From assembly GCF_040049295.1 (NCBI RefSeq), contig NZ_JBDZDQ010000004.1, positions 310,001-374,000 of the forward strand: a DNA stretch of 64,000 nucleotides, written 5' to 3'. The position numbers and the translations under genes are program-made. The stretch comes from Sphingomonas sp. KR3-1. GTDB lineage: Bacteria; Pseudomonadota; Alphaproteobacteria; Sphingomonadales; Sphingomonadaceae. Numbering within the stretch: position 1 is the stretch's first letter; the number at the start of each line of letters is the position of its first letter. This document shows positions 37,904-46,837 of the stretch, piece after piece. Under the pieces are notes generated by a model. That model ran no database searches, had not been told where the DNA came from, and saw only the letters and a list, made by a program, of their open reading frames with translations.

Positions 37904-37991
37904 ATAACTCGGGCACGGCTTGCATTGCAATCGCCGAAGCGGTCTGGAACGCAGGAATACGCTGCGAGCGGCCGGGGAAGAAGGGACTGAA

Positions 37992-38996
37992 ATGGGCGAG
38001 GCCACCATCCGCGATGTCGCACGCCGCGCCGAAGTTTCGGTCGCATCGGTGTCGCGCGCGCTGAACGGCCTCGACAATGTCCGGGCCGAGACGCGCGAGA
38101 AGGTGATCAAGGCCGCCGCCGATCTCGGCTATGTCCCCCACGCCGGCGCGCGCAGCCTCAGCCTGGCGCGCGCGCATGCGATCGGCGTGGTGCTGCCCGA
38201 CCTCCACGGCGAGTTCTTTTCCGAATGCGTGCGCGGCATGGACCGCGAGGCGAGCCGGCGCGGCTATCTGCTGCTCCTCTCCAACATGCACAATGACGGC
38301 GACCAGGCCGCGGTGGCGCTGCGCGCGATGCGCGGCCGCGTCGACGGGCTGCTGGTGATGGCGCCGCACATCGATCCCGAGACGCTCGAGCGCGCGCTGC
38401 CGCCGGCCTTGCCCTCGGTGATGATCAACAGCCACCGCGAGCTTCCCGGCCGCCCGTCGCTCCGCCTCGACAACCGCGCCGGCGCCGAGGCGATGATCGA
38501 CCATCTCGTCGCGCGCGGCTATCGCCACATCGTCCACATCGCCGGCCCGGAGGGTAATGTCGACGCGCAGGAGCGCGCCGAAGGCTATCGCGCCGCCTGC
38601 GCCCGTCACGGCCTGGCGCCGCGGATCATCGCCGGCGACTTCAACGAGGAAGCCGGCGAGGCCGCCGCGCAGCAGATCCTCGCCAGCTCCACGCTCACCG
38701 ACGCGGTGTTCGCCGCCAACGACATGATGGCGATCGGCTGCCTCCACGGGCTGCGCCTCGGCGGCAGGCGCGTGCCCGAGGATGTCGCCGTCGCCGGTTT
38801 CGACGACGTCCCCCTTGCCCGCTTTCTCGCGCTCAGCACGGTGCGCGTGAACATCGCCGAGATGGGCGCCCGCGCCGTCTCGCGCCTGATCGACATGCTC
38901 GACGGCAAGGATCAGCTCCGCGCCAGCGAGACCCAGACCCCCGAGCTGGTGATGCGCGCGACCACTGCGCCCCGCGCCGGAGCCGCGAATGCATGA
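37992..38996 (+). CDS. LacI/GalR-family transcriptional regulator
   Basis: 334 residues. N-terminal LacI HTH (ATIRDVARRAEVSVASVSRALNGLDNVRAETREKV) with the hinge helix LGYVPHAGARSLS, then a periplasmic-binding-protein-like core (IGVVLPDLHGEFFSECVRGMD, TDAVFAANDMMAIGCL, VAGFDDVPLARFL). The ATG at 37992 has AAGGGA upstream; the frame extends back to 37920. It likely binds the AACCGGTT palindromes at 37892, 39041, 45655 and 45715 and senses a sugar from the glucan or its transport. Confidence 0.9.
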   Translation: MGEATIRDVARRAEVSVASVSRALNGLDNVRAETREKVIKAAADLGYVPHAGARSLSLARAHAIGVVLPDLHGEFFSECVRGMDREASRRGYLLLLSNMHNDGDQAAVALRAMRGRVDGLLVMAPHIDPETLERALPPALPSVMINSHRELPGRPSLRLDNRAGAEAMIDHLVARGYRHIVHIAGPEGNVDAQERAEGYRAACARHGLAPRIIAGDFNEEAGEAAAQQILASSTLTDAVFAANDMMAIGCLHGLRLGGRRVPEDVAVAGFDDVPLARFLALSTVRVNIAEMGARAVSRLIDMLDGKDQLRASETQTPELVMRATTAPRAGAANA

Positions 38997-39040
38997 CGGC
39001 GGCTCCTTTCTTTTCGGCGCGCCTTTTTTCGGCGCTTGCC

Positions 39041-39054
39041 TGTAACCGGTTCCA
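39041..39054. promoter_or_regulatory. LacI-type operator upstream of the GH144-like gene
   Basis: TGTAACCGGTTCCA, matching the other sites at 12 of 14 positions of the ideal palindrome. It lies 130 bases before the glucanase ATG. Confidence 0.65.
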
Positions 39055-39182
39055 TGGCCCCCTTCTCCATGGTTACACCCCCCTTGGGGGCGGCGCCCCG
39101 GGCGCTGCCCCCGGCTTTTTCGGGACGGATTTCTTGAAGGCGGGGCGCAATCGCCCCCTGTTCTGGTGTATGAGGTAGTGAC

Positions 39183-40613
39183 ATGATCGACCGGCGCGCG
39201 CTCCTTTCGCGGTCTTCGCTCCTGCTGGCGGGCTCGGCAGTGCCGGGGGCGGCGATCGCCCAGGCCCGCACACCGGCGGCGCGCACGCTGCCGCCCTTCT
39301 ATGCCGATATCGAGGAGCGCACCTTCCGCTGGTTCTGGGAAACCGCGCGCCGCGATAACGGCCTGGTGCCCGATCGCTATCCTTCGCCCAGCTTCTGCTC
39401 GATCGCCGCGGTCGGCTTCGCGCTGACCGCCTATCCGATCGGCGTCGAGCGCGGCTGGATCACGCGGGCCGAGGCGCGCGACCTGACGCTGACCACGCTG
39501 CGCTTCTTCTGGGAGACTCCACAGGGCCCCGAGCCCGAGGGCAAGATCGGCCATGCCGGCTTCTTCTACCACTTCATCGACATGATCAGCGGCGCGCGCT
39601 TCCGCGACGTCGAGCTCTCCAGCGTCGATACCACGCTCTTCCTGATGGGCGCGCTGTTCGCCGGCCAATATTATGACCGGGAGGACGCGCGGGAGCGCGA
39701 GATCCGCGACCTGGCGCACAAGCTCTATGCCCGCGCCGACTGGAACTTCTTCCGCAGCGACGGCCGCAAGGCGGTGTCAATGGGCTGGCACCCCGGCCGC
39801 GGCCTGATCGAGCGCAACTGGGATGGCTATAACGAGGGAATGTTCGTCTACATCCTGGGAATGGGCGCTCCGGAGCACCCGCTGCCAGTGGACAGCTGGG
39901 AGGCATGGACGGCGCCGTACGAGCGCTTCTGGCGCGGCGAAGGACCGATGCGCCACCTCGCCTTCGCGCCGCTGTTCCCTTTGCACTACAGCCATATCTG
40001 GATCGATTTCCGCGGCATCCGCGACGCGGCGATGCGCAACGCCGGGTTCGACTATTTCGAGAACAACCGGCGTGCGACGCTCTCCAACCAGGCCTATTGC
40101 ATAGCCAATCCGATGGGCTGGGATGGCTATGGCGCCCAAAGCTGGGGCCTCGCCGCCTGCGACGGACCGGGCAATTTCCGCCTCGATTACAAGGGCGAGC
40201 GCCGCGAGTTCTTCGGATATAGCGCGCGCGGCCCGATCGACGAGCCGGATGGCCGCGACGATGGCACGATCACGCCGAGCGCTTCGCTCGGCTCGCTCCC
40301 CTTCGCGCCGGAGATCGTGATTCCCACGGCGCAGGCGCTCCGCCGCGAGCATGGCGACCTGCTCTACGGCAAATACGGCTTCCATGATGCCTTCAACCCC
40401 AGTTTCCGCTGGATCGACAAGCCGGTCGAGCGAGGCCGCGTAGATCCGGCCAAAGGCTGGTACGGCACCGACTATATCGGCATCGACCAGGGCCCGATCC
40501 TGCTCCAGGCGGCGAACTACCGCAGCGACTTCGTCTGGCAGCGCATGCGCAGCTGCACACCGATCCGGAAAGGGCTGAAGGCAGCGGGGTTCACGGGCGG
40601 GTGGCTCTCCTAA
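39183..40613 (+). CDS. GH144-like (glucoamylase-family PF10091) glucanase
   Basis: 476 residues. Signal peptide with twin Arg (DRRALLSRSSLLLAGSAVPGAAIA-Q). The catalytic part has the glycoamylase/GH144 blocks: ERTFRWFWETA, GHAGFFYHFIDMISGARF, VELSSVDTTLFLMGALFAGQYY, SMGWHPGRGLIERNWDGYNEGMFVYILGMG, FPLHYSHIWIDFRGI. GH144 members are endo-beta-1,2-glucanases; whether this one prefers beta-1,2-glucan is inferred. Start ATG 39183 after ...GTATGAGGTAGTGAC. It sits downstream of the LacI gene with a LacI operator in front. Confidence 0.8.
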   Translation: MIDRRALLSRSSLLLAGSAVPGAAIAQARTPAARTLPPFYADIEERTFRWFWETARRDNGLVPDRYPSPSFCSIAAVGFALTAYPIGVERGWITRAEARDLTLTTLRFFWETPQGPEPEGKIGHAGFFYHFIDMISGARFRDVELSSVDTTLFLMGALFAGQYYDREDAREREIRDLAHKLYARADWNFFRSDGRKAVSMGWHPGRGLIERNWDGYNEGMFVYILGMGAPEHPLPVDSWEAWTAPYERFWRGEGPMRHLAFAPLFPLHYSHIWIDFRGIRDAAMRNAGFDYFENNRRATLSNQAYCIANPMGWDGYGAQSWGLAACDGPGNFRLDYKGERREFFGYSARGPIDEPDGRDDGTITPSASLGSLPFAPEIVIPTAQALRREHGDLLYGKYGFHDAFNPSFRWIDKPVERGRVDPAKGWYGTDYIGIDQGPILLQAANYRSDFVWQRMRSCTPIRKGLKAAGFTGGWLS

Positions 40614-40686
40614 ACGGTCACTCCCCCATCCGTCATCCCGGCGAGCCGGGATCTCGGGCGGCTCTTCCCCCGCCATTGAATTGCTC

Positions 40687-40766
40687 GTCATCCCCGCGAA
40701 GGCGGGGATCCAGAGTCATGAAGGACATCGCTCTGTCACCCTGGATCCCGCCTTCGCGGGGATGAC
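40687..40766. repeat. Long inverted repeat between convergent genes
   Basis: Arms GTCATCCCCGCGAAGGCGGG... (40687-40713) and its complement (40741-40766) are separated by 27 bases. This arm sequence is a widespread intergenic repeat in alphaproteobacteria. It sits between the GH144-like and GH43-like stops and can act as a bidirectional terminator. Confidence 0.8.
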
Positions 40767-40768
40767 GG

Positions 40769-42586
40769 CTATTTGACGCGGATCGCCCGCGTCCGCTTCG
40801 AAACCCCATTCTCGTCGAACGCCTCGACCGCCACCCAATAGCCCACGCCCTTGTTCAGCGCCCGCAGCTCGAGCGCAGTCCCCTGATCCGCCCAACGCTG
40901 ATAGGTCAGCGTCAGCCGATCCGGCCGCACGCCCCACAGCACATTGTAGCCCACCGCGCCCGCCACCGGCTTCCAGGTCACATGCGCGTCGCGCGCATCG
41001 CCGTCGCGCACCGCGGCCACCCCCGCAGGCATCGCCGGCGCCTTGCCCCCCGCATTCCCGAACACCCGCAGGTCGCTGATCGCCAGGTTCGCGCCGCCGA
41101 CATGGCCGTGAACATAGCGCACGAACCGCGCCCGTACCGGCGCCGGCAGCTGGAAATAGGCGTTGGGCCGGTCGCGCCGCGGCGCCTCGGTCCGCGCCAG
41201 CGGTGTCCAGGCCTTGCCGTCGAGCGAGGACTGCAATTCGAATTCGGTATAGATGTCCGGCGCATCGCCGAACCGTTCGGACTTGTAGTCGGCAAAGTTC
41301 ACCTGCACCGCGCGCAGCGTCTTCGCCGCGCCCAGATCCACGGTCAGCGTCTCGCCCGGCTTGTTGGCGCCCGCCACCCAGAAGCTGCGCGGATTCTCGT
41401 CGGTCACCCGGTCCGCGGAGAACGCGCCGAGCGTCGAGCTCGCCAGCGCCGCCTTCCGGTACGAAAGCAGCATCCAGCCGGTGAACAGGCTCTCGGGGTC
41501 CTCGACCTTCGCGGTCGGCGTATAATGCGGAAAGTCGCCGAAGCGGGTCGAGACCGCCATCTGCCCGTCCGGCCAGAATTTCGCCGGCCACATCCCGATC
41601 CGCCGCTCGAAGGTCCAGTTGTTGCCGATCCACGGCGTGCCCGTGTTCCACCAATTGCCGTGCACGTCCTGGAAAGTCGAGCCATGCCCCGCGCCCTGCA
41701 CGAACCCGCCGGGCTTGTACGCCACCGGATTGTACGGCGCATAAGCGAACGGCCCGAGCGGCGTGTCCGAAACATACGTGCCGTTGGCATAGGCGTTATA
41801 TTCGGTGCCCGGCGCGCCATACTGGAGATAGTAGCGCCCGTTCACCTTGGTCATCCAGGCGCCTTCCATGAAAGGCTTGATCGGCGTGCCGTCGGGCAGC
41901 GTGCCCGAATGGTCCTGGCCGAAGCGCTCCCAGCCATGATCGTCGGGATGCAGCGCCAGCATCGGCCTGGGCTTGCCCTTGTAGAGCAGCTTGCCGTCTT
42001 CGAACGCGATCTCGATCCCGTAGAGCGGGAAGACGTTCGACGAGCCCCAATAGAGGTACCATTTGCCGTCATCGTCCTTGAAAAGCGCGGGGTCCCAGGG
42101 GCCGGGCGGTACCTTGTCCTCGCCCTCCGCCGGAACGTGCCCCTCGCCCACCGAATCGACCAGCTCGGGCATCCGCCGCACCCAGAAATCGAGCGTGCCG
42201 CTGTCGGGATCGCTGGTCGACAGGATCGATTCCGCCCGCGTCATCGAAGGCTGGATCAGGATGCGCGCGCCATCGGCCCATACCGCGGGCGCGACGATCG
42301 AATTGAACGGCCAGCGGCTCGGCGTGACGAAGGTCCAGTGGGCGAGGTCGGAGGACGACCAGTATCCGTCCGCCAGCGTCTGGAAGAGGTAGTATTTGCC
42401 CTTGAAGGTCACGACCGCAGGATCCGCACCGGTGCGGTACGACACGCCCTGGTTTACCTGCTCGAAATTGTATCGGTAATCGATGTCGATCGGGTTGGCG
42501 TAGGTCTGCCGGGCCTCCTGCGCCTGCGCCTGCGCCTGCGCAGCACTCGCCACTACCAAGCCCGTCAGCAGAACCCCGAACCGCAT
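40769..42586 (-). CDS. Glycoside hydrolase family 43-like enzyme with C-terminal binding domains
   Basis: 605 residues with a signal peptide (LLTGLVVASAAQAQAQAQ). The five-bladed beta-propeller carries the GH43-type triad: Asp in RTGADPAVV, Asp in GPWDPALFKDDDGKWYLYWG and Glu in FMEGAWMTKVNGRYYLQYG. A galactose-binding-like (F5/8 type C) domain follows (about residues 400-510, YTEFELQSSLDGKAW...), then an Fn3-like segment. Likely cleaves arabinose, xylose or related side chains; the exact bond is unknown. Downstream of the TonB receptor gene in the same direction, 76 bases apart. Confidence 0.82.
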   Translation of the reverse strand: MRFGVLLTGLVVASAAQAQAQAQEARQTYANPIDIDYRYNFEQVNQGVSYRTGADPAVVTFKGKYYLFQTLADGYWSSSDLAHWTFVTPSRWPFNSIVAPAVWADGARILIQPSMTRAESILSTSDPDSGTLDFWVRRMPELVDSVGEGHVPAEGEDKVPPGPWDPALFKDDDGKWYLYWGSSNVFPLYGIEIAFEDGKLLYKGKPRPMLALHPDDHGWERFGQDHSGTLPDGTPIKPFMEGAWMTKVNGRYYLQYGAPGTEYNAYANGTYVSDTPLGPFAYAPYNPVAYKPGGFVQGAGHGSTFQDVHGNWWNTGTPWIGNNWTFERRIGMWPAKFWPDGQMAVSTRFGDFPHYTPTAKVEDPESLFTGWMLLSYRKAALASSTLGAFSADRVTDENPRSFWVAGANKPGETLTVDLGAAKTLRAVQVNFADYKSERFGDAPDIYTEFELQSSLDGKAWTPLARTEAPRRDRPNAYFQLPAPVRARFVRYVHGHVGGANLAISDLRVFGNAGGKAPAMPAGVAAVRDGDARDAHVTWKPVAGAVGYNVLWGVRPDRLTLTYQRWADQGTALELRALNKGVGYWVAVEAFDENGVSKRTRAIRVK

Positions 42587-42662
42587 CGCACTTCCTTAAA
42601 AAAGAAAAGGGGGAGGAGAGCCGAAGCCCGCCTCCCCCTCAAATCACACGTTCAAACCAGGC

Positions 42663-45638
42663 TTAGAACTTGTAACCCAGGCGGAACTGGATGCGGCGCG
42701 GCAGCGTGACCGTGTTGTTGCCGATCCGGCCCGGCTCCAGCGGATCGGTCAGGCTGAAGAAGCCGTCGAAATCCTTGAAGTTCTTGTTGTTGAAGGCGTT
42801 GAGCACGTCCACCGCGGCCTCGACTTGGCCGATGCCGTGGATCTTGAAGCGGTTGCCCAGCGTCAAATTGACTTCGCAGAAGGCGAACAGCCCCTCGATG
42901 CAATTCTTCTCCGGATAGGCCGTGGTCAGCTTGAGCTTGCCCACGTCGAAGCCCTGCGTGGCATCGGTGACTAGATAGCCCTGCCCGCTACCCAGCGTGG
43001 TCAGCGTCGAGAAGGTGAAGCCCAGCGGCAGGTCGACCATGCCCGAGATCACCACCCGGTGGCGCTCGTCGCCCGGCCGGGTGCGCCAGCCATAGGCGTC
43101 CGGCGTGATGCCATCGAGGCTGAACAGGTCGTTGCCGTTCTGCTCGGCCTTGGACAGCGTATAGGCGACGTTCAGGCCCCAGCCCGATGCCTTGGTGTAG
43201 TTCTTGTCGAGCGTGAAATAGAGCGCCTTGTAGCGCGTATCGAGCCCGTCATAGCCGATCAGCACGTTCGCATAGCCGAACGGCGTCACGGTCGAGGTGT
43301 CGCAGCAATTGCCGAGGCCGTTGTTCTGCCGGGTGGCGAACAGGTTGGTATAGCCGTTGCGGCCGCGCTGGTACGAGCCGGTGATCGACGCCTCGAACAC
43401 CCCGAAGCGCTGGCGCACGCCCAGGCTGAACTGGTCGTTGACCGGCGGCTTCGCATCGTTCTTCACCGCGAACAGCTCCGGCAGGCCGGCGCCCTGGGCG
43501 CTGGCCTGGAGCGCGAGCAGCCCAGCGCGGGTGGCATAGGCCGGGTTCCACGCCACGGTCGGCAGGCCCGAGCGCGGCGCGCCGGTTGCCGAGAAGCGGA
43601 ACACGCCCACCGGGTTGAGCACGCGCGAGAGCTCGTCAACCGTGTTGTTGAAGTTGTTGCGGTCGTAATAGCGGCCCCAACCGCCGAAGATCACCGTCGA
43701 GCGATCGCCCTTGATGTCGTACGAGAAGCCGACGCGCGGCGCGAACGCGCCCGCGAACGGCTTACGGTCGTGCCCGTCGGTGATGTAGTTCTCGGGGTCG
43801 AAATAATAGGTCTTGGGCAGCGAGCGCAGTGCCGCCGCGGCGCTGGCCGGCGTCACATAGTCGTTGTTGAAGCCGTTGGTCTCATAGTCCCAGCGCACGC
43901 CGAGGTTGAGCTGGAGCTTCGGGGTGAGGTTCCAGTCGTCCTGCACATAGACGCCGACCTGGGTGTTCGACGCCTGGATCAGCGAGCTGCCCAGGCCGAG
44001 GCGCGCCTCGCTCGGGAAAGCGAAGCTGAGGTCGTCGGTCGGATCGAGCGGCGTGCCGTTGTTGCCGTTGTCGGTATAGGTGTAGTGCGGCTGGACATAG
44101 CTGTGGTCATCGAAGGTGATGTCGGTCACCTGGACGCGCAGGCCCGCCTTGAACACATGCCCCGCCAGGCCCGACCAGGTGAAGTCGTTGCGGAAGGTGT
44201 AGCTGTTCTGCACTTCGTTGCGGGTCGAATCCTTGCCGCCCGCGATGATCACGCCGGCATATTCATATTGCGGCAGCTCGGGGTGCAGCGAGGTCGGGTT
44301 GAACGTGTAGTTCAAGTAGCTGGCGTTGAATTCGTTGACGAAGTTGTCGCCGTTATACGCCCATTTGAACTGGTAGGTGTCGACCCGGTTCTTCTTGTTC
44401 TCGGCCGCCTCGTAGGAGACGTTGTTGCCGAAGGCTTGGATGTCGCTCTCGTCGCGGCGGCTGAACGACAGGTCGAAGGTCTGGCGGTCGTCCGGGGTCA
44501 GCGTCAGCTTGCCGAAGTAGAAGTCGCTGCGGAACGGGCTGACGAACGCGCCTTCCAGCGTGTGGATGTCGCGGCCAAGCGAGGCCGATGCCGCCGCTTG
44601 CAGCGCGGGCGTGCCGCCGGCGACGACGTTGAACGCGCGGTCCTGGTCATTGCCTTCATAGGCGCCGAAGAAGAACAGCTTGTCCTTGATGATCGGGCCG
44701 CCCAGCGCCGCGCCATATTGCTTGCGCTCGAAGGCGGGCTCGGCGCGGTTGTTGCGCTTGTCGAGATACGCCTTCTCGCTCAGGCTCTTGTCGGTGTACT
44801 GGCCGAACACCTCGCCGTGGAACTCGTTGGTGCCCGACTTGGTGATCGCCGTGACGATCGCCGCGCCGGCCTGCTCGTACTCGGCCTTGTAGTTCTGGGT
44901 GAGGACGCGGAATTCCTGCACCGCGAGCTGGCCGAACGGGTTGCCGCGGCTGTTCTGCTGGCCGGCGACGCCGCCCTCGCGCAGCTGGTTCTTCAGGCTG
45001 ACGCCGTCGATGAACACATTGACCTGGCTGGCGGTCGAGGCGCCCGACGAGAAGCTCTTGTCGGTCTCGCTGTCGTTGTAGCGCACGCCCGGGGCGAGCG
45101 CGGTGAACGACAGGAAGTTGCGGTCGGTCTGCGGCAGCCGTTCGATCTGCGTGGTCGAGACGTTGGTCGCGACTTCGCTGGTGCGCACTTCGCGCACGCG
45201 CGTGCCGGTGACGACGATCTGGCCGCCTTCGGCCGGCTCGGCCGCGGCGGCGGGTGCGCCGCCCAGCGTCAGGTCGAGGCTCGCCGATTCGCCGATGCCG
45301 ACGATCACCGTCTGGCTGACCGTCTCGCTGCCGGACGTGGCGATCACTTCATACTGGCCCGGGCGCAGGCCGTTCAGCACATATGCGCCGCTCGAATCGG
45401 CCACGGCGCGCGCGGTCTGGTTGGTGCCGGTGCTGCGTGCGGAGACCTGCGCGCCGGCCACGCCGGCACCGTCGGCGCCGATCACCTGGCCGCGCAGGCT
45501 GGCGGTGCTCACCTGGGCCGACGCCATCGTCGGCAGCAGCACGGCGCCGGTGGCAACCAGCGTTGCCGCTGCCATCGCCGAAACCGAGATCCCGCGCTTC
45601 AGGGCACGGCTATTCTTCTTGATAATTCCCACTGTCAT
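42663..45638 (-). CDS. TonB-dependent receptor with carboxypeptidase-like N-terminal domain
   Basis: 991 residues, Oar-like. Signal peptide (SVSAMAAATLVATGAVLLPTMASA-Q), a carboxypeptidase regulatory-like domain (SLRGQVIGADGAGVAGAQVSARST), the TonB-box/plug region (GGQIVVTGTRVREVRTSEVATN) and a 22-strand barrel ending RIQFRLGYKF. It would import an oligosaccharide across the outer membrane, feeding the GH enzymes. ATG 45638 is used; GTG 45632 has better spacing to GGGGAGG. Two LacI-type operators lie 17 to 95 bases upstream. Confidence 0.92.
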   Translation of the reverse strand: MTVGIIKKNSRALKRGISVSAMAAATLVATGAVLLPTMASAQVSTASLRGQVIGADGAGVAGAQVSARSTGTNQTARAVADSSGAYVLNGLRPGQYEVIATSGSETVSQTVIVGIGESASLDLTLGGAPAAAAEPAEGGQIVVTGTRVREVRTSEVATNVSTTQIERLPQTDRNFLSFTALAPGVRYNDSETDKSFSSGASTASQVNVFIDGVSLKNQLREGGVAGQQNSRGNPFGQLAVQEFRVLTQNYKAEYEQAGAAIVTAITKSGTNEFHGEVFGQYTDKSLSEKAYLDKRNNRAEPAFERKQYGAALGGPIIKDKLFFFGAYEGNDQDRAFNVVAGGTPALQAAASASLGRDIHTLEGAFVSPFRSDFYFGKLTLTPDDRQTFDLSFSRRDESDIQAFGNNVSYEAAENKKNRVDTYQFKWAYNGDNFVNEFNASYLNYTFNPTSLHPELPQYEYAGVIIAGGKDSTRNEVQNSYTFRNDFTWSGLAGHVFKAGLRVQVTDITFDDHSYVQPHYTYTDNGNNGTPLDPTDDLSFAFPSEARLGLGSSLIQASNTQVGVYVQDDWNLTPKLQLNLGVRWDYETNGFNNDYVTPASAAAALRSLPKTYYFDPENYITDGHDRKPFAGAFAPRVGFSYDIKGDRSTVIFGGWGRYYDRNNFNNTVDELSRVLNPVGVFRFSATGAPRSGLPTVAWNPAYATRAGLLALQASAQGAGLPELFAVKNDAKPPVNDQFSLGVRQRFGVFEASITGSYQRGRNGYTNLFATRQNNGLGNCCDTSTVTPFGYANVLIGYDGLDTRYKALYFTLDKNYTKASGWGLNVAYTLSKAEQNGNDLFSLDGITPDAYGWRTRPGDERHRVVISGMVDLPLGFTFSTLTTLGSGQGYLVTDATQGFDVGKLKLTTAYPEKNCIEGLFAFCEVNLTLGNRFKIHGIGQVEAAVDVLNAFNNKNFKDFDGFFSLTDPLEPGRIGNNTVTLPRRIQFRLGYKF

Positions 45639-45654
45639 TCCTCCCCAGCGAGGT

Positions 45655-45670
45655 TGTAACCGGTTACAAA
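45655..45670. promoter_or_regulatory. LacI-type operator 1 of the TonB receptor gene
   Basis: Perfect 16-base palindrome TTGTAACCGGTTACAA, 17 bases before the receptor ATG. Best match among the four sites. Confidence 0.78.
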
Positions 45671-45714
45671 CTTCGGCGGCGGTTGTTCTGTTCTTGGTGT
45701 TCGCCGGAAACTCC

Positions 45715-45732
45715 CATGAAACCGGTTTCATG
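45715..45732. promoter_or_regulatory. LacI-type operator 2 of the TonB receptor gene
   Basis: Perfect 18-base palindrome CATGAAACCGGTTTCATG, centred 61 bases from operator 1. The half-site differs (GAAACC rather than GTAACC), so a related second regulator might also bind. Confidence 0.65.
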
Positions 45733-45841
45733 AAACTGTCAATCCTGCGGATGGGTCAGCGTTGTCGGGAGTGTTTTTGCTGCACTGCGATGTGTCGCGG
45801 ATGCAACAGTGGCGCCGATGCATGTTCGATCCGGCGCGCCT

Positions 45842-45871
45842 CTTGCGGGCCATGCCACCGTCTCCCCATAT
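45842..45871 (+). promoter_or_regulatory. Possible RpoH-type promoter of hslV
   Basis: CTTG (45842-45845) followed after 18 bases by CCCCATAT (45864-45871). It would start transcription very near the chosen hslV ATG, which lacks a ribosome site. Spacing is one base longer than at dnaK, so this is weak. Confidence 0.2.
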
Positions 45872-45878
45872 CCTTCCC

Positions 45879-46430
45879 ATGAGCGAAACAAATGCGTGGC
45901 ACGGCACAACGATCCTCTCCGTGCGAAAATCCGGTAAAGTGGTGATTGCGGGTGACGGCCAGGTCTCGGCCGGCAACACCGTGATGAAGCCCAATGCGCG
46001 CAAGGTGCGCCCGCTGGGCGACGGCAAGGTGATCGCGGGCTTTGCCGGCGCCACCGCCGATGCCTTCACCCTGTTCGAGCGGCTCGAGGCCAAGCTCGAG
46101 CGCCACAACGGCCAGCTGCTCCGCGCCGCGGTCGAGCTCGCCAAGGACTGGCGGACCGACAAGTACCTCCGCAACCTCGAGGCGATGCTGATCGTCGCCG
46201 ACAAGGACGTGACCTTGGTCGTCACCGGCAATGGCGACGTGCTCGAGCCCGAGGGTGGCGTGGCGGCGATCGGCTCGGGCGGCAATTTCGCCCTCGCCGC
46301 GGCGCGCGCACTGGTCGACTACGAGACCGATGCCGAGAAGATCGCCCGCGCCGCGATGAAGATCGCCGGCGAGCTTTGCGTCTACACCAACGACCGTCTC
46401 ACCGTGGAAATGCTCGACAGTGACAATTGA
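45879..46430 (+). CDS. hslV: ATP-dependent protease subunit HslV
   Basis: 183 residues. The proteasome-like threonine peptidase is recognised from [38 protein letters not shown]; the Thr after the Gly becomes the N-terminal nucleophile after propeptide removal, and GDGQVS...K is the active-site Lys region. It forms the HslUV protease with HslU. Start ATG 45879 gives a short nine-residue propeptide; ATG 45852 is possible. Followed by a small gene and hslU. A possible heat-shock promoter lies at 45842-45871. Confidence 0.95.
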   Translation: MSETNAWHGTTILSVRKSGKVVIAGDGQVSAGNTVMKPNARKVRPLGDGKVIAGFAGATADAFTLFERLEAKLERHNGQLLRAAVELAKDWRTDKYLRNLEAMLIVADKDVTLVVTGNGDVLEPEGGVAAIGSGGNFALAAARALVDYETDAEKIARAAMKIAGELCVYTNDRLTVEMLDSDN

Positions 46431-46836
46431 TACCCGAGTGAAGTTCCGCATGGAGTATGATCCCGGCCGCAACCGCATCCTGGTCGAGATCCGCGATTTC
46501 TGGACGATCGAGACGGTGCGCGATTTCGCCGCCGCGGCCGGTGCCAAGGCGCAGGAAGTCCGCGCAGTGCGCAATGATTACGATGTCCTGATCGATTCGC
46601 GCGACTTTCCGGTCCAGGCGAACGACGTCGCCGACCTGCTGCCCAGCATCGCGGAGGCGGGGCTGACCCTCACCTCAGGCCGCGCGGCCTCGGTCGTCGG
46701 CAGCGCCCTGAACAAGCTCCAAGCCGAACGCACCCAGACGCATCCCCGCATGCGCATCTTCATGACCATGGACGGAGCCGAGGCCTGGCTGGCCGAGGCT
46801 CCCGCCGTCCAGGTCCAATCCGAGAACCGAAGCTGA
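46420..46836 (+). CDS. Hypothetical protein between hslV and hslU
   Basis: 138 residues; GTG 46420 overlaps the end of hslV by 11 bases. Soluble alpha/beta pattern ([36 protein letters not shown] ... [19 protein letters not shown]), resembling the SpoIIAA/STAS-like small proteins. Not firmly recognised. It ends one base before the hslU ATG, so it is certainly in the hslVU operon. Confidence 0.7.
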   Translation: MTIDTRVKFRMEYDPGRNRILVEIRDFWTIETVRDFAAAAGAKAQEVRAVRNDYDVLIDSRDFPVQANDVADLLPSIAEAGLTLTSGRAASVVGSALNKLQAERTQTHPRMRIFMTMDGAEAWLAEAPAVQVQSENRS

Positions 46837-46837
46837 C

